A stretch of DNA of 64,000 bases from Pseudomonas sp. (GCF_030698175.1 NZ_JAUYNT010000025.1:1-64000), one strand, 5' to 3'. Counted from the stretch's first letter, positions 51,997 to 62,439 are shown. Program-made: numbers and translations. Notes: a model not told the origin generated them from the letters alone.

Positions 51997-54323
51997 GTTT
52001 GAGTTACTCCCCCGCCAAGCCAAAAGCCTCGCTTGCCAAGCATGCATGGGTGTTTTTTTGCGCCGCTGTGCTGGCCGCTAACAGTGCCCTGGTTATGGCT
52101 GTCGAGGCTGTGGTTGAGCCGCCGGTAGCCGCGCCCGAGGTGGCTGCTGAGGGCGTTGCCGAGGCTGTTGTTGCGCCTATTGAGGGACGTACCGCCAGCT
52201 CTACGCTCAAGCAATTGGGCATGAATTATGTGATGAACCTGCGCGGCATCGAAGGCAGTGACAGCGTTAACTTCGATATTCGCGCCAATGAAGTGGTCAC
52301 CAGTGCACGCCTGACGTTGGAGTACAGCTACTCACCGGCGTTGCTGCCGGACCTGTCGAATATCAACGTGCTGGTCAATGACGAGGTGGTGGCGAGCCTG
52401 GCATTACCCAAAGAAACGGCCGGCGTCCTGCAAAAGCAGGTAATAGAAATTCCGCCGCACCTGATTACCGAGTTCAACCGCCTGAGCTTGCAGCTGATCG
52501 GCCACTACACCATGCAATGCGAAGACCCTTTGCATTCCAGCCTGTGGGCAAAAATCAGCAATAGCAGTGTGCTGGAGATTCAAGTCACGCAGATTGCGCT
52601 GGCGGATGACCTGGCCATTTTGCCGCTGCCATTTTTTGATCGGCGTGACTCGAAGGCTTTGGAACTGCCCTTTGTCTTCGCCGGCACCCTGGATAACCGC
52701 GCGCTGGAAGCCGCCGGGATGATCTCCTCGTGGTTCGGTGCGCTGGCCAGCTATCGTGGCGCTAACTTCCCGGTGAGCCAGAACCAGTTGCCGGCTACTG
52801 GCAATGCCATTGTGTTCTTACGCGGCACCGACCCCAGTGTCCTGGCTGGTTTGCAATTGCCGGCGATTAGTGGGCCGACCCTGTTGATGGTCGCCAACCC
52901 CAATGATCAGTACGGCAAGTTATTGCTGGTGGCTGGGCGTGATGATGCCGAGATCAAGCTGGCAGCCTTGGCCCTGGTGACGGGCAGTAAAACCCTGTCG
53001 GGGGCGCGGGTGACGGTTGATCGCTTCGACACCCTGCAAGCGCGCAAACCTTACGATGCGCCGAACTGGTTACCCAGTGACCGCCCGGTAAAGCTCGGCG
53101 AACTGGCCACGGCCAAACAGTTGAATGTCTCGGGTTATAACCCTGGCACCATCACCATTCCGCTGCGGATTGCCCCTGATTTGTTCAGCTGGCGCGAAGC
53201 CGGCATGCCGTTGACACTTAAATACCGCTACACCCCGCAACCGATATCGACTAACTCATCGCTGCTGATCAGCATGAATGACAAGTTTATAAAGTCCACA
53301 AACTTGCCATCCATAGAGCATATGGGCGCCGGTGAGAGCTTGCTGGCGGCACTGGCAAAAGACGACAGTCTGGTGCAAGAGTTGCAGCTGCGCTTGCCGG
53401 TCGATGCCTTCCCGCCAGAGTCGCGCTTGCAGTTTCGCTATATGTACGACTACATAAAGCAGGGCGATTGCCGCGACATCATCATCGATAACATGCGCGG
53501 CGCCATCGAACCTGACTCCACCATTGATCTGAGTGGTTACGATCACTTTATTGCCCTGCCTGATCTTGGCGTGTTTAGAAACAGTGGTTTCCCCTTTACC
53601 CGCTTGGCCGACCTGGCGGAAACCGCGGTGATCATGCCGGACAACCTCGGCCCGGCGGAAGTGACCGCCTACCTGGCGGTAATGGGCCGCTTTGGCGAAT
53701 CAACCGGCTACCCCGCGACTGCGGTAACAGTGGCCGCGGCCGCGCAAGTGGCCGACCTGGAAGATAAAGACCTGTTGGTGTTTGCCTCGGGTGCCAACCA
53801 ACCCTTGCTTAAAGAGTGGGCGGATTATTTGCCGGCCGGGATTGACGGCCAGCTGCACCGGTTCGAACTGTCTGATTTGTTGTTTAGGTTGCGCAGCTGG
53901 ATCGACTCCGACGCCAGCGTCAATGTGCGACAAGCGCGCAGTAATTTGGCCTTTAGTGGCAGCGGCGATATTACCTATCTGACCGGTTTTGAGTCGCCCC
54001 AGGAAAGTGAACGCAGCGTCGTCGTGATCGCCAGCGGCAGGCCTGAAGGCTTGGCCGATGCCACTGCCGCGCTGGTTGGCGGGGATGCTTACGATCAGCC
54101 GATTCAAGGCAGTTTGGCCGTGGTGCGCGGCAAAAAAATCAGCGCCTTGGTGGCTGAGCAAGACTACTACGTCGGCAGCCTTGGCCTGTTTAAGTACATT
54201 CAGTGGATGTTGTCGCGCCACCTCTGGTTGCTGCTGTTGGTCACCGGACTTGGTTGTCTGTTGGTGACGGGCTTGCTCTATGCGGGCTTGCGTGCGCGGG
54301 CCAAGCAACGGTTGGGCGATTGA
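51993..54323 (+). CDS. wssC: WssC/BcsB, periplasmic cellulose synthase subunit
   Basis: 776 aa. Signal peptide (KHAWVFFCAAVLAANSALVMA), large periplasmic part of carbohydrate-binding-like and flavodoxin-like units (SVNFDIRANEVVTSARLTLE; YLTGFESPQESERSVVV), and a C-terminal anchor (LWLLLLVTGLGCLLVTGLLY) that pairs with BcsA. The ATG overlaps the wssB stop. Guides the emerging glucan across the periplasm. Confidence 0.93.
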   Translation: MSLSYSPAKPKASLAKHAWVFFCAAVLAANSALVMAVEAVVEPPVAAPEVAAEGVAEAVVAPIEGRTASSTLKQLGMNYVMNLRGIEGSDSVNFDIRANEVVTSARLTLEYSYSPALLPDLSNINVLVNDEVVASLALPKETAGVLQKQVIEIPPHLITEFNRLSLQLIGHYTMQCEDPLHSSLWAKISNSSVLEIQVTQIALADDLAILPLPFFDRRDSKALELPFVFAGTLDNRALEAAGMISSWFGALASYRGANFPVSQNQLPATGNAIVFLRGTDPSVLAGLQLPAISGPTLLMVANPNDQYGKLLLVAGRDDAEIKLAALALVTGSKTLSGARVTVDRFDTLQARKPYDAPNWLPSDRPVKLGELATAKQLNVSGYNPGTITIPLRIAPDLFSWREAGMPLTLKYRYTPQPISTNSSLLISMNDKFIKSTNLPSIEHMGAGESLLAALAKDDSLVQELQLRLPVDAFPPESRLQFRYMYDYIKQGDCRDIIIDNMRGAIEPDSTIDLSGYDHFIALPDLGVFRNSGFPFTRLADLAETAVIMPDNLGPAEVTAYLAVMGRFGESTGYPATAVTVAAAAQVADLEDKDLLVFASGANQPLLKEWADYLPAGIDGQLHRFELSDLLFRLRSWIDSDASVNVRQARSNLAFSGSGDITYLTGFESPQESERSVVVIASGRPEGLADATAALVGGDAYDQPIQGSLAVVRGKKISALVAEQDYYVGSLGLFKYIQWMLSRHLWLLLLVTGLGCLLVTGLLYAGLRARAKQRLGD

Positions 54324-54328
54324 ACCGG

Positions 54329-55570
54329 ATGCGCATGATGAAGGCATCTGCCAGGCTGGTTTCGCCCTTAGTGGCTGGCTTGCGCAAGCTGCCGCGCGGC
54401 GCCCTGTTGGCGGCTGGGTTGACGCTTGGCGTTGGCTTGCCGGTGCAGGCGCAGACCTGCGCCGCGCCGCAGTGGCCGGCCTGGCAGACCTTTAGTGAGC
54501 GCTTCGTGCAGGCCGATGGGCGGGTTATCGAGTCCAGCCTGGAGGCCAATCACAGCACCTCCGAGGGGCAAGCCTACGCGCTGTTTTTCGCCTTGGTGGC
54601 CAACGATCAAGCCCGCTTCGAACAGATCTGGCGCTGGAGCGTGGCTAATCTGTCTGCCGGCGATCCTGCCACTAAGCTTCCCGCCTGGCTGTGGGGGCAG
54701 GGCAAAGACGGGCTTTGGCGCGTGCAAGACCAAAACTCGGCGTCTGATGCCGATCTGTGGTTTGTCTACGCCTTGCTGGAGGCCGCGCGGCTCTGGCAGC
54801 GCGCCGATTATCAAGCGGATGCCGAGCGCTTACTGGCCAATATCGAGGCCCATGAAGTGGTGACGCTGCCAGGATTGGGGGCGATGTTATTGCCGGGGGC
54901 GGTGAGCTTTGCCCAGCCCGATCATCTTTGGCGGCTCAACCCAAGTTACTTACCGCTACCGCTATTGCGTCGTTTGGCCAAGCAACATCCGGCGGGGCCT
55001 TGGGCGCATGTGGCGAAGAATACGGCGAGCTTGCTTAAGCAGGCGGCGCCCAAGGGGCTGATCGCCGATTGGGTCGGTTATCGCGGCACCTCGGCCAGCA
55101 GTGGCATCTTTGTCAGCGACCCGTTCAAGGGCGAGACCGGCAGTTACGACGCTATCCGGGTTTACCTCTGGGCCGGCATGACCGCAGCCACCGATCCGCT
55201 GGCCAAGTCGCTGCTGGCCAGCCTGGATGGCATGGCGCAGGCAACTGGCGTCAGCGGCACGCCGCCGGAACGGGTCAAGGTGCTGAGCGGCGCCACCGAG
55301 GGCAGTGGGCCTTTTGGTTTCTCCGCCGCCTTGATTCCCTATTTTCACGCCCAAGGCCAACCCTGGCTGGCCGAGATTCAGCAGCGTAAAGCCGAGCAGG
55401 GCTTGGCGGCGGCGTTGGCGCGCGGTAAGACGCTGCGCCCGGCACAGTATTACTACGACTATGCGCTCAGCTTGTTCGGCCTCGGCTGGGCGGAGCAGCG
55501 TTACCGCTTTCGCGACGACGGAAGCGTAAAACTATCTTGGGAGACCGCATGTTCCGCCACCACACCCTAG
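54329..55570 (+). CDS. wssD: WssD/BcsZ, periplasmic endo-1,4-beta-glucanase (GH8)
   Basis: 413 aa with a signal peptide (RGALLAAGLTLGVGLPVQA) and GH8 domain; the catalytic acid Glu79 is in HSTSEGQAYALFFALV. It trims glucan chains in the periplasm; family members are needed for or limit cellulose export. ATG at 54329 (two further ATGs nearby); 3' end overlaps the wssE start by 22 bp. Confidence 0.92.
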   Translation: MRMMKASARLVSPLVAGLRKLPRGALLAAGLTLGVGLPVQAQTCAAPQWPAWQTFSERFVQADGRVIESSLEANHSTSEGQAYALFFALVANDQARFEQIWRWSVANLSAGDPATKLPAWLWGQGKDGLWRVQDQNSASDADLWFVYALLEAARLWQRADYQADAERLLANIEAHEVVTLPGLGAMLLPGAVSFAQPDHLWRLNPSYLPLPLLRRLAKQHPAGPWAHVAKNTASLLKQAAPKGLIADWVGYRGTSASSGIFVSDPFKGETGSYDAIRVYLWAGMTAATDPLAKSLLASLDGMAQATGVSGTPPERVKVLSGATEGSGPFGFSAALIPYFHAQGQPWLAEIQQRKAEQGLAAALARGKTLRPAQYYYDYALSLFGLGWAEQRYRFRDDGSVKLSWETACSATTP

Positions 55571-58500
55571 CCATTGGGCTATTGGCTGCGCTGATCCATA
55601 ACGCCAGTCTGGCGGCATCCGACGACCCACGGGTGCTATTGCTGCAGCAGGGACATTTTTGGCAGGCCGAAGACAAGCCGGTGCGTGCCGCTGAAGTGTG
55701 GAAGAAGCTGCTGCAGATTGAACCGCTGCAAGCCGACGCCTTGTACGGCTTGGGCGCGATTGCACTGAAAGCGCAGCGGCCGGCAGAGGCGCAGGCGTAT
55801 CTGACCCAGTTGCAAAGCATTCAGCCAGTGCCGCGCCAAGCCTTGCAGTTAGAGCAGGATATTGCCCTGACCAGCGCGGCCAACCAGCAGCTGCTCGAGC
55901 AAGCCCGGCGTTTCGCCGACGCCGAAGAACGCGACAAAGCCGTGCCGGTGTACCGCCAGATGTTTGCCGGGCGGCAACCGCAAGGGCTGATGGCCCGTGA
56001 GTTTTACAACACCCTGGCGTTTACTGATGCCGGCTGGAATGAAGCTCATGCCGGCCTGAAACGGTTGCTGCAAGAGCAACCAAAGGATTCGATTTTGGCC
56101 TTGTTTTTGGCCAAGCACCTGGCCCGCCGTGAGGGCACTCGCGCCGAAGGTATTCGCGCCTTGGCGCTGCTGTCCAAACGTGAAGAAATTGCCGGCGATG
56201 CCGATCAGAGTTGGCGCCTGGCATTAACCTGGATAGGCCCGCCGAATGCCACGCAAGCGCCCTTGTTTGAGCAGTTTCTGCGTGCCCACCCGGATGACGA
56301 GGAAATTCGTGAACTGCTGAAAAAAGGCCGCACCCAGCCCAAAGCAGTTGCGGCAACCTGGCAGCAAGACCCGGGTTTAGCCCGTGGCCTGAAAGCGCTG
56401 GAGGCGGGTGACCAGGCTACGGCTGAGCGCGAGTTGTCGGCCCGGTTAAAGGCCAGTCCGACTGACGCCGATGCGTTGGGCGGCCTCGGTGTTTTGCGCC
56501 AGCAACAGCATCGCCTGGAAGATGCCGAAGCCTTGCTGGTGCAAGCGGTTAAACAAAAAAATGGTCGACAGTGGCAGGCGGCTTTGCAGGATGTGCGTTA
56601 TTGGTCGCTGCTTGAACGCGCCAACAAAGCCCAGGCACAAGGCAATAAGAGTCAGGCCGAGAACTTGGTCGCGGCCGCCGTTAAGTTGAACCCCAAGCTC
56701 CCCGCAGGCCGGGTGCTGTTGGCCGACATGCAGGCGCAAGCCGGCCAGTTGGCTGCCGCCGAGGCCGGCTATCGGCAGGTGCTGGCCAAGCAGCCGGGCA
56801 ATGCCGATGCCCAGCGTGGGCTGATTAGCGTGCTAACCCAGGCGGGCAAAGGCAGCGAAGCGCTGAAGGTGGTGGATAAATTACCGCCCGCCGAGCAGCC
56901 CAAGGGCGCCGATATTGGGCGTTTGCGCGCCGCCGAGCTGTTGCAACAGGCCAAACTGGCTGAGCTGCGCGGCGATACTGCCGGCGCGCGTAAAGCGCTG
57001 GAAAGCGCCTTGCGCAATGATCCGAATGACGCCTGGACGCGTTTTGCCTTGGCGCGGATTTATCTAAAAGCCGGTGCCACCAAGGAGGCGCGCAGCCTGG
57101 TGGATGGCTTGCTGGTAACCCAGCCGAACCAGCCGGATGCGCTCTTTACCAGTGCCTTGTTGTCGGTTGAGCTGGGCGAGTGGCAGCGGGCGCAAGCGAC
57201 CATCGCCCGGATCCCGGCTAAGGCCCGCACGGCCGACATGCAGAAGCTGGCCAAGGATATTGAGTTCAATGCGCAGCTGGCGGAAATCAGCGCGCTGGCC
57301 AAGCGCGGCCGGTTGCAGGAAGCCCGGGCATTGTTGGCGCGCATCGAGCATCTGGCCCAAGGCCAGCCGGAGCGTTTGGCCATTCTGGCGTCGGCCTATG
57401 TCGACGTCGGCGAGCCGGCTCGCGGCTTAACCCTGATGCGTCAATTACTGGCGCAAAGCCCGCGGCAGTCCCCGGAGTTGCTGCTGCAATACGCCGGGGT
57501 GTTGCTCAAGACCGATCAAGACCCTGAAGTCAGCGCCATTTTGCATGACCTGCAAGGGCAGCTGCTGAGCCCGGCGGCGCGGCGCCAGTACGACGACTTG
57601 CTGTTTCTCTATCGCGTGCGTCAGGCCGAGCGCCTGCGTGAAGGCGGAGACCTAGTAGCCGCCTACGACACCTTGGCACCGGCATTAGCCCAACGCCCGC
57701 AAGATAGCTTGGCGCTGGCGGCTTTGGCCCGTATGTACGCCGTCAGTGGCAACGCGCAAAAAGCCCTGGAGATTTATCAGCCATTGCTGCAGCGCGAACC
57801 GCAAAATGCCCAGTTACAGCTGGGCGCTGCCGACGTAGCGGCGCAGTTGGGTAAAGATGACTTGGCCGAGACCAGTCTCAGCAAGGCGCTGGCATTAGCC
57901 CCCCAAGACCGGCAAATACTCACCACCGCGGCGGGTATTTATCAGCGCTTGGGACAGAACGCCAAAGCTGCCGAATTGCTGACGCGGGTGGTGGCTCAGG
58001 AGCAGCGCGAACAGGCGCCGAGACTGGCTGCGCAAACATCACTCAGCGGCGGCGCGGCCAACCCGTTTGTTGGTTTACCTGGGCAGCGCCGCGATGCGCA
58101 ATCAGTGGCCAGTAACGCGGCAATTCCACCGCCGGCGTCCAGCAGTCCAGCAGCCACCACGTTCGACAGCCAGCCCTGGCCGGTCGCCAATGTGGCAATA
58201 CCGGCGGCGGTGCCGGTTGCGGCGCGCCCGATCGCTTATGCCGAGCGACCAACGGCTAGCACCTATGCGGCCGCTCCGACCTATGCCGTGGCACCAGTCG
58301 CCAGCAATGCCGCCGCTGCCCCGGCGTATGCCTGGCAAGCGCCGGCGGCTCAGCCGCAGCCGGTGGTTGCCAGCCGTGTGCTGAATCCTTTTGCGCCTGA
58401 AGCTGCGGCTCTCGCGCAGCCGACTGATCCGCGTCAGGGCATGAGCACTGCGGCCAAAGCGCTCGACGATATTCTGCAAGAACGCAGCGCTTTCGTGGCC

Positions 58501-59631
58501 CAAGGCTTGAGTGTGCGCAGTAACAACAGCGAGTCAGGGATGGGCAAGATCACTGACATCGAAGCGCCTTTCGAGGCCAATATCCCCGCCGGTGATAATC
58601 GTCTGGCTGTGCGGGTTACGCCGGTGTCGTTAAACGCCGGCAGTGTCGGCGATGAAGCAGCCTCACGGTTTGGCTCGGGCCCGGTGGCGTCGCTGGCCAA
58701 TCCGGGCGCCTCGGTCGGCTCGCAAAAGGCCGAAGGCGTGGGCTTGGCCGTGGCGTTTGAAGACCCATCGGCGGGGCTCAAGGCGGACTTGGGCACCTCG
58801 CCCTTGGGCTTTCTCTACAGCACCGCCGTCGGTGGCGTCAGCCTTGAACGCACCTTTGCATCCAACAGTGAAGCCAGCTATGGCGTAAGCCTGTCCCGGC
58901 GTTCGGTGGTCGACAGCGTGCTGTCGTTTGCCGGTACCGAGGATAAGCGCACGGGCGAGCAGTGGGGCGGGGTTACGGCCAATGGCGGGCGCGCGCAAAT
59001 CAGTCAGGACAATGGCGAGATCGGCTCCTATGCCTTCGGCTCGATGCACCGGCTGCTGGGCAATAATGTCGAGTCCAACAACCGTGGCGAGTTGGGCGGC
59101 GGCGTCTATTGGTACCTGCAAAATGACCCCGACAGCCATCTTACCGCCGGCCTGAGCATGACCGCGCTCAGCTACCAGGAGAACCTCGGTTACTACACCC
59201 TGGGGCATGGTGGTTATTTCAGTCCGCAGAGTTTCTTTGCCGTGGGCATCCCGGTGTCGTGGGCGCAGCGTGGGGATAAATTCAGCTACCGGCTCAAGGG
59301 TTCCCTGGGCGTGCAGCACATTAAGCAAGATGCGGCCGACTATTTCCCTGGCGATGCCGCCTTGCAAGCCGCCGCCAGCAGCGCCATTGGCGAGCCGGCG
59401 GAATATGACTCCGATAGCAGCACTGGGGTTGGTTACAGCCTGTCGGGGGCTGGCGAATACCAGTTCAACTCGAACCTGTTTGTCGGTGGCGAGTTAGGCA
59501 TAGATAACGCTCAGGATTATCAGCAACTGAATGCCGGAATGTACCTGCGTTATATGTATGAGGACATGAGCCGGCCGCTGGATTTGCCGGTTAGTCCGTA
59601 TCGCTCACCCTATTCAAACTTATCTAACTAA
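55549..59631 (+). CDS. wssE: WssE/BcsC, TPR plus outer-membrane cellulose export protein
   Basis: 1,360 aa. Signal peptide (FRHHTLAIGLLAALIHNASLAA), about 18-20 TPR-like units over about 40-830, an Ala/Pro-rich linker (about 835-960), then a C-terminal beta-barrel domain (about 1010-1360, BCSC_C) ending YMYEDMSRPLDLPVSPYR. TPRs line the periplasm and the barrel lets cellulose out. GGGAG before ATG 55549; overlaps wssD. Confidence 0.93.
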   Translation: MFRHHTLAIGLLAALIHNASLAASDDPRVLLLQQGHFWQAEDKPVRAAEVWKKLLQIEPLQADALYGLGAIALKAQRPAEAQAYLTQLQSIQPVPRQALQLEQDIALTSAANQQLLEQARRFADAEERDKAVPVYRQMFAGRQPQGLMAREFYNTLAFTDAGWNEAHAGLKRLLQEQPKDSILALFLAKHLARREGTRAEGIRALALLSKREEIAGDADQSWRLALTWIGPPNATQAPLFEQFLRAHPDDEEIRELLKKGRTQPKAVAATWQQDPGLARGLKALEAGDQATAERELSARLKASPTDADALGGLGVLRQQQHRLEDAEALLVQAVKQKNGRQWQAALQDVRYWSLLERANKAQAQGNKSQAENLVAAAVKLNPKLPAGRVLLADMQAQAGQLAAAEAGYRQVLAKQPGNADAQRGLISVLTQAGKGSEALKVVDKLPPAEQPKGADIGRLRAAELLQQAKLAELRGDTAGARKALESALRNDPNDAWTRFALARIYLKAGATKEARSLVDGLLVTQPNQPDALFTSALLSVELGEWQRAQATIARIPAKARTADMQKLAKDIEFNAQLAEISALAKRGRLQEARALLARIEHLAQGQPERLAILASAYVDVGEPARGLTLMRQLLAQSPRQSPELLLQYAGVLLKTDQDPEVSAILHDLQGQLLSPAARRQYDDLLFLYRVRQAERLREGGDLVAAYDTLAPALAQRPQDSLALAALARMYAVSGNAQKALEIYQPLLQREPQNAQLQLGAADVAAQLGKDDLAETSLSKALALAPQDRQILTTAAGIYQRLGQNAKAAELLTRVVAQEQREQAPRLAAQTSLSGGAANPFVGLPGQRRDAQSVASNAAIPPPASSSPAATTFDSQPWPVANVAIPAAVPVAARPIAYAERPTASTYAAAPTYAVAPVASNAAAAPAYAWQAPAAQPQPVVASRVLNPFAPEAAALAQPTDPRQGMSTAAKALDDILQERSAFVAQGLSVRSNNSESGMGKITDIEAPFEANIPAGDNRLAVRVTPVSLNAGSVGDEAASRFGSGPVASLANPGASVGSQKAEGVGLAVAFEDPSAGLKADLGTSPLGFLYSTAVGGVSLERTFASNSEASYGVSLSRRSVVDSVLSFAGTEDKRTGEQWGGVTANGGRAQISQDNGEIGSYAFGSMHRLLGNNVESNNRGELGGGVYWYLQNDPDSHLTAGLSMTALSYQENLGYYTLGHGGYFSPQSFFAVGIPVSWAQRGDKFSYRLKGSLGVQHIKQDAADYFPGDAALQAAASSAIGEPAEYDSDSSTGVGYSLSGAGEYQFNSNLFVGGELGIDNAQDYQQLNAGMYLRYMYEDMSRPLDLPVSPYRSPYSNLSN

Positions 59632-59641
59632 GGAGTTTCCT

Positions 59642-60310
59642 ATGCCTGCTTCCGCACTCGCCGGTTTGACCCTTTTGGTGCTCGGCGAAAGCCACATGAG
59701 CCTGGCGGACCACTTGATGGAACCGCTGCACAATAGCCTGACCGCGCAGGGCGCCAAGGTGCATTCCATTGGGGCCTGTGGCGCCAGCGCCGCTGACTGG
59801 CTGCTGGTGAAAAAAGTTGATTGCGGCGCCGAGCGCACCGGCAGCGGCAAGATGGCCATCAAGGGCCGCGATGCCAGCACCACGCCGATCAAAACCTTGA
59901 TCGCCGCCGACAAACCGGATCTGGTGGTGCTGGTGATTGGCGACACCATGGCTTCTTACGACAAGCCGGCATTCCCCAAAGCCTGGGCCTGGCAGAGCGT
60001 CACCAACTTGACCAAAGAGATCGCCGCCACCGGCACCAAGTGCGTCTGGGTTGGGCCGGCCTGGGGTAAAGAAGGCGGCATGTACAAGAAGAACGATCCC
60101 CGCACTCAGTTGATGTCGCAGTTCTTGGCGGCGAACGCGGCGCCTTGTGCCTATATCGACTCGCTGAAGATGTCCAAGCCTGGCCAGTGGGTCACCACCG
60201 ACGGCCAGCATTTCACCGTTAAAGGCTATCAAGCCTGGGGCACGGGCATCACCGAGGCCATCAGCAAACTGCCGGCCGTCAGCCTGAGCAGCAAGGCGGC
60301 GAAAAAGTGA
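59642..60310 (+). CDS. wssF: WssF, SGNH-type acetylation protein
   Basis: 222 aa SGNH-hydrolase-like: LTLLVLGESHMSLADHLM (block I, with Ser in GESHMS) and TDGQHFTVKGYQAWG with D-x-x-H. No signal peptide is evident: the first beta strand begins at residue 8. In SBW25 WssF is needed for cellulose acetylation. AAGGAG 6 bases before ATG 59642. Overlaps wssG (GTGA). Confidence 0.86.
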   Translation: MPASALAGLTLLVLGESHMSLADHLMEPLHNSLTAQGAKVHSIGACGASAADWLLVKKVDCGAERTGSGKMAIKGRDASTTPIKTLIAADKPDLVVLVIGDTMASYDKPAFPKAWAWQSVTNLTKEIAATGTKCVWVGPAWGKEGGMYKKNDPRTQLMSQFLAANAAPCAYIDSLKMSKPGQWVTTDGQHFTVKGYQAWGTGITEAISKLPAVSLSSKAAKK

Positions 60311-60972
60311 GAAGCCTTTTATTTGCCATTATTGGTTTAAGCGGCGCGCTGTCGGCGAATGCCGCAGACATCCCGTTGTACCCCACCGGGCCCAGTGAAG
60401 ACGCGGCCTTTCTGCGCTTTGTGAATGCCGCTGACGGCAGCCTGGAGCTGGTTGCGGCCGGCTCCGAGGCGCATTTGCGCCTGGACGGCGCAACGCGGGT
60501 GTCGGACTACCTGACGGTGGGTTCGGACCAGCCGATCAAGGGCCAGTTGCTGCGCGCCGGCAAAAGTTACCCGCTGGACCTGAGCGTCAAGCCGGGTGAG
60601 TTTGCCACTGTGGTGGGCGTGCCAACGGCGGATAACGGCCTGCAGGTGCTGACCGTCAGCGAGCAACCGGATGACTTCAATGGCTTGAAGGTGTCGCTGG
60701 GCTTTTACAGCCTCGACGCCGCTTGTCGCGATGCCAGCGTGCTGGTCGCCGGGCGTGATGTTGAGCTGTTCAAGGCGGTGGCCAACGGCAGCGTGCAGCG
60801 TCGCTCGATCAATCCGGTGAAGCTGTCGGTGCAGTTGCGTTGCGCCGCTGGGCTAGTGGGTGAGCCATTGGTGTTCGACCAGTTCAAAGCCGGCGAGCGT
60901 TACAGCCTGTTCCTGGTGCCTTCGGCAACCGGTCCACGGCTGTTCCAGGCGCTGGATAACTTGGCCCGCTAA
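60307..60972 (+). CDS. wssG: WssG, AlgF-like periplasmic acetylation protein
   Basis: 221 aa; GTG at 60307 overlaps the wssF stop. Signal peptide (RSLLFAIIGLSGALSANAA) followed by DIPLYPTGPSEDAAFLRFVN, an AlgF-type opening, and two Ig-like beta domains. Partner of WssH and WssI in passing acetyl to the polymer. Confidence 0.87.
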   Translation: MRSLLFAIIGLSGALSANAADIPLYPTGPSEDAAFLRFVNAADGSLELVAAGSEAHLRLDGATRVSDYLTVGSDQPIKGQLLRAGKSYPLDLSVKPGEFATVVGVPTADNGLQVLTVSEQPDDFNGLKVSLGFYSLDAACRDASVLVAGRDVELFKAVANGSVQRRSINPVKLSVQLRCAAGLVGEPLVFDQFKAGERYSLFLVPSATGPRLFQALDNLAR

Positions 60973-61023
60973 CAGCGTTTGTAACTTACTGGCGACATTC
61001 CTAAAAGCACTGACGGCATCCCT

Positions 61024-62439
61024 ATGGTTTTCGCATCCCTCGAGTTTCTTCTGCTGTTTTTGCCGGCCTTTCTGCTGCTCTATGCAGTGGCGCGGCCGGC
61101 ATGGCGCAACCCAGTACTGTTAATTGGCAGTTGGTTCTTCTATGCCTGGTTGAGCCCGACCTTTTTGCTGCTGCATGTGGTCTTGACGGTTATCTCTTGG
61201 TTCGGCGGGCTGGCGATTGACCGTATTGCCGAGCAGTCCAGGGCGCGCGTGCGCTTACTGACCAGTTTGATCGTGCTCAACGTGGCAGTGCTGTGTTGGT
61301 ACAAGTACGCCAACATAGTGGTGGCCAGCATCACGGAGCTGATGCTGCCACTGGGCATGTTGCCGCCTGGCTGGGAGAAGGTTGCGCTGCCGGCAGGGCT
61401 GTCGTTTATCGTGCTGCAGGCGATTTCTTATATGGTCGATGTGCACCGTCATACGGTGCCGGTCGAGCGCAGCTTTGTCGCCTATGCCACCTATTTGTCG
61501 ATGTTCGGCCACTCGATTGCCGGGCCAATCATTCGCTACAGCTGGATCAGTGAGGAGCTGGCCCATCGTGGTATGAGCTGGCAGAACTTCTGTCTCGGCG
61601 CGCGACGTTTTATGATCGGCATGAGCATGAAAGTGCTGGTGGCCGACACGCTCTCGCCCTTGGTGGGGGTGGCTTTTGCCTTGCCCGAGCCGAGTTTTGT
61701 CGATGCCTGGATTGGCTGTTTGGCCTATTCGCTGCAATTATTTTTCGACTTTGCTGGCTACAGCGCCATGGCCATCGGCATTGGTCTGATGCTCGGCTTT
61801 CACTTTCCGGAAAACTTCAATCGCCCGTACTTGGCGCGCAGTATTCAAGACTTCTGGCGCCGCTGGCACCTGTCGCTGTCCAGTTGGATCCGCGATTACC
61901 TGTACATCCCGATGGGCGGCAATCGCGGCAGTGAGTGGTTGTCGTACCGCAACCTGTTTCTGACCATGGCGATTGCCGGGCTCTGGCATGGCGGCGACAG
62001 TTGGAACTACCTGCTCTGGGGCGCCGCCCACGGCGTGGCGTTGGGTGTGGCGCGGGCCTGGGAGCGGGCCGGGATGTTTACCCCGCCGGAGTTGTTATCC
62101 CATGCCATGACCCTGTTGTTCGTGGCTTTGGCCTGGACCTTGTTTCGCTCGGCGGATTTCGCCACGGCGCTGAATATGTACGCCGGCCAATTTGGCCTGC
62201 ATGCTTTTGCCCTGGGTGATGCAATGGCCGCGACCCTGCGTCCGGCCCACGGGATTGGCGCGCTCTTGGGGGTGATCTGCGTGATTACGCCGCTGTATCA
62301 GCAACGTTGCGAAGCGCGCTATGGCACGACTAGGTTGTTTGCTGTGCTTGGCTCCCTCTGGCCCGTGCTTGGTTTTCTGCTGTCGTTCGCGTTGATCGCC
62401 AGCCGGGAAACCGTGCCCTTTCTGTATTTTCAATTCTGA
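61024..62439 (+). CDS. wssH: WssH, MBOAT O-acyltransferase (AlgI-like)
   Basis: 471 aa multi-span MBOAT protein. Catalytic His322 in GLWHGGDSWNYLLWG, the same residue number as in AlgI, and His336 in GAAHG. Moves acetyl from the cytosol across the inner membrane to periplasmic partners. ATG at 61024, 51 bp after wssG; the stop overlaps the wssI start (TGATG). Confidence 0.9.
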   Translation: MVFASLEFLLLFLPAFLLLYAVARPAWRNPVLLIGSWFFYAWLSPTFLLLHVVLTVISWFGGLAIDRIAEQSRARVRLLTSLIVLNVAVLCWYKYANIVVASITELMLPLGMLPPGWEKVALPAGLSFIVLQAISYMVDVHRHTVPVERSFVAYATYLSMFGHSIAGPIIRYSWISEELAHRGMSWQNFCLGARRFMIGMSMKVLVADTLSPLVGVAFALPEPSFVDAWIGCLAYSLQLFFDFAGYSAMAIGIGLMLGFHFPENFNRPYLARSIQDFWRRWHLSLSSWIRDYLYIPMGGNRGSEWLSYRNLFLTMAIAGLWHGGDSWNYLLWGAAHGVALGVARAWERAGMFTPPELLSHAMTLLFVALAWTLFRSADFATALNMYAGQFGLHAFALGDAMAATLRPAHGIGALLGVICVITPLYQQRCEARYGTTRLFAVLGSLWPVLGFLLSFALIASRETVPFLYFQF

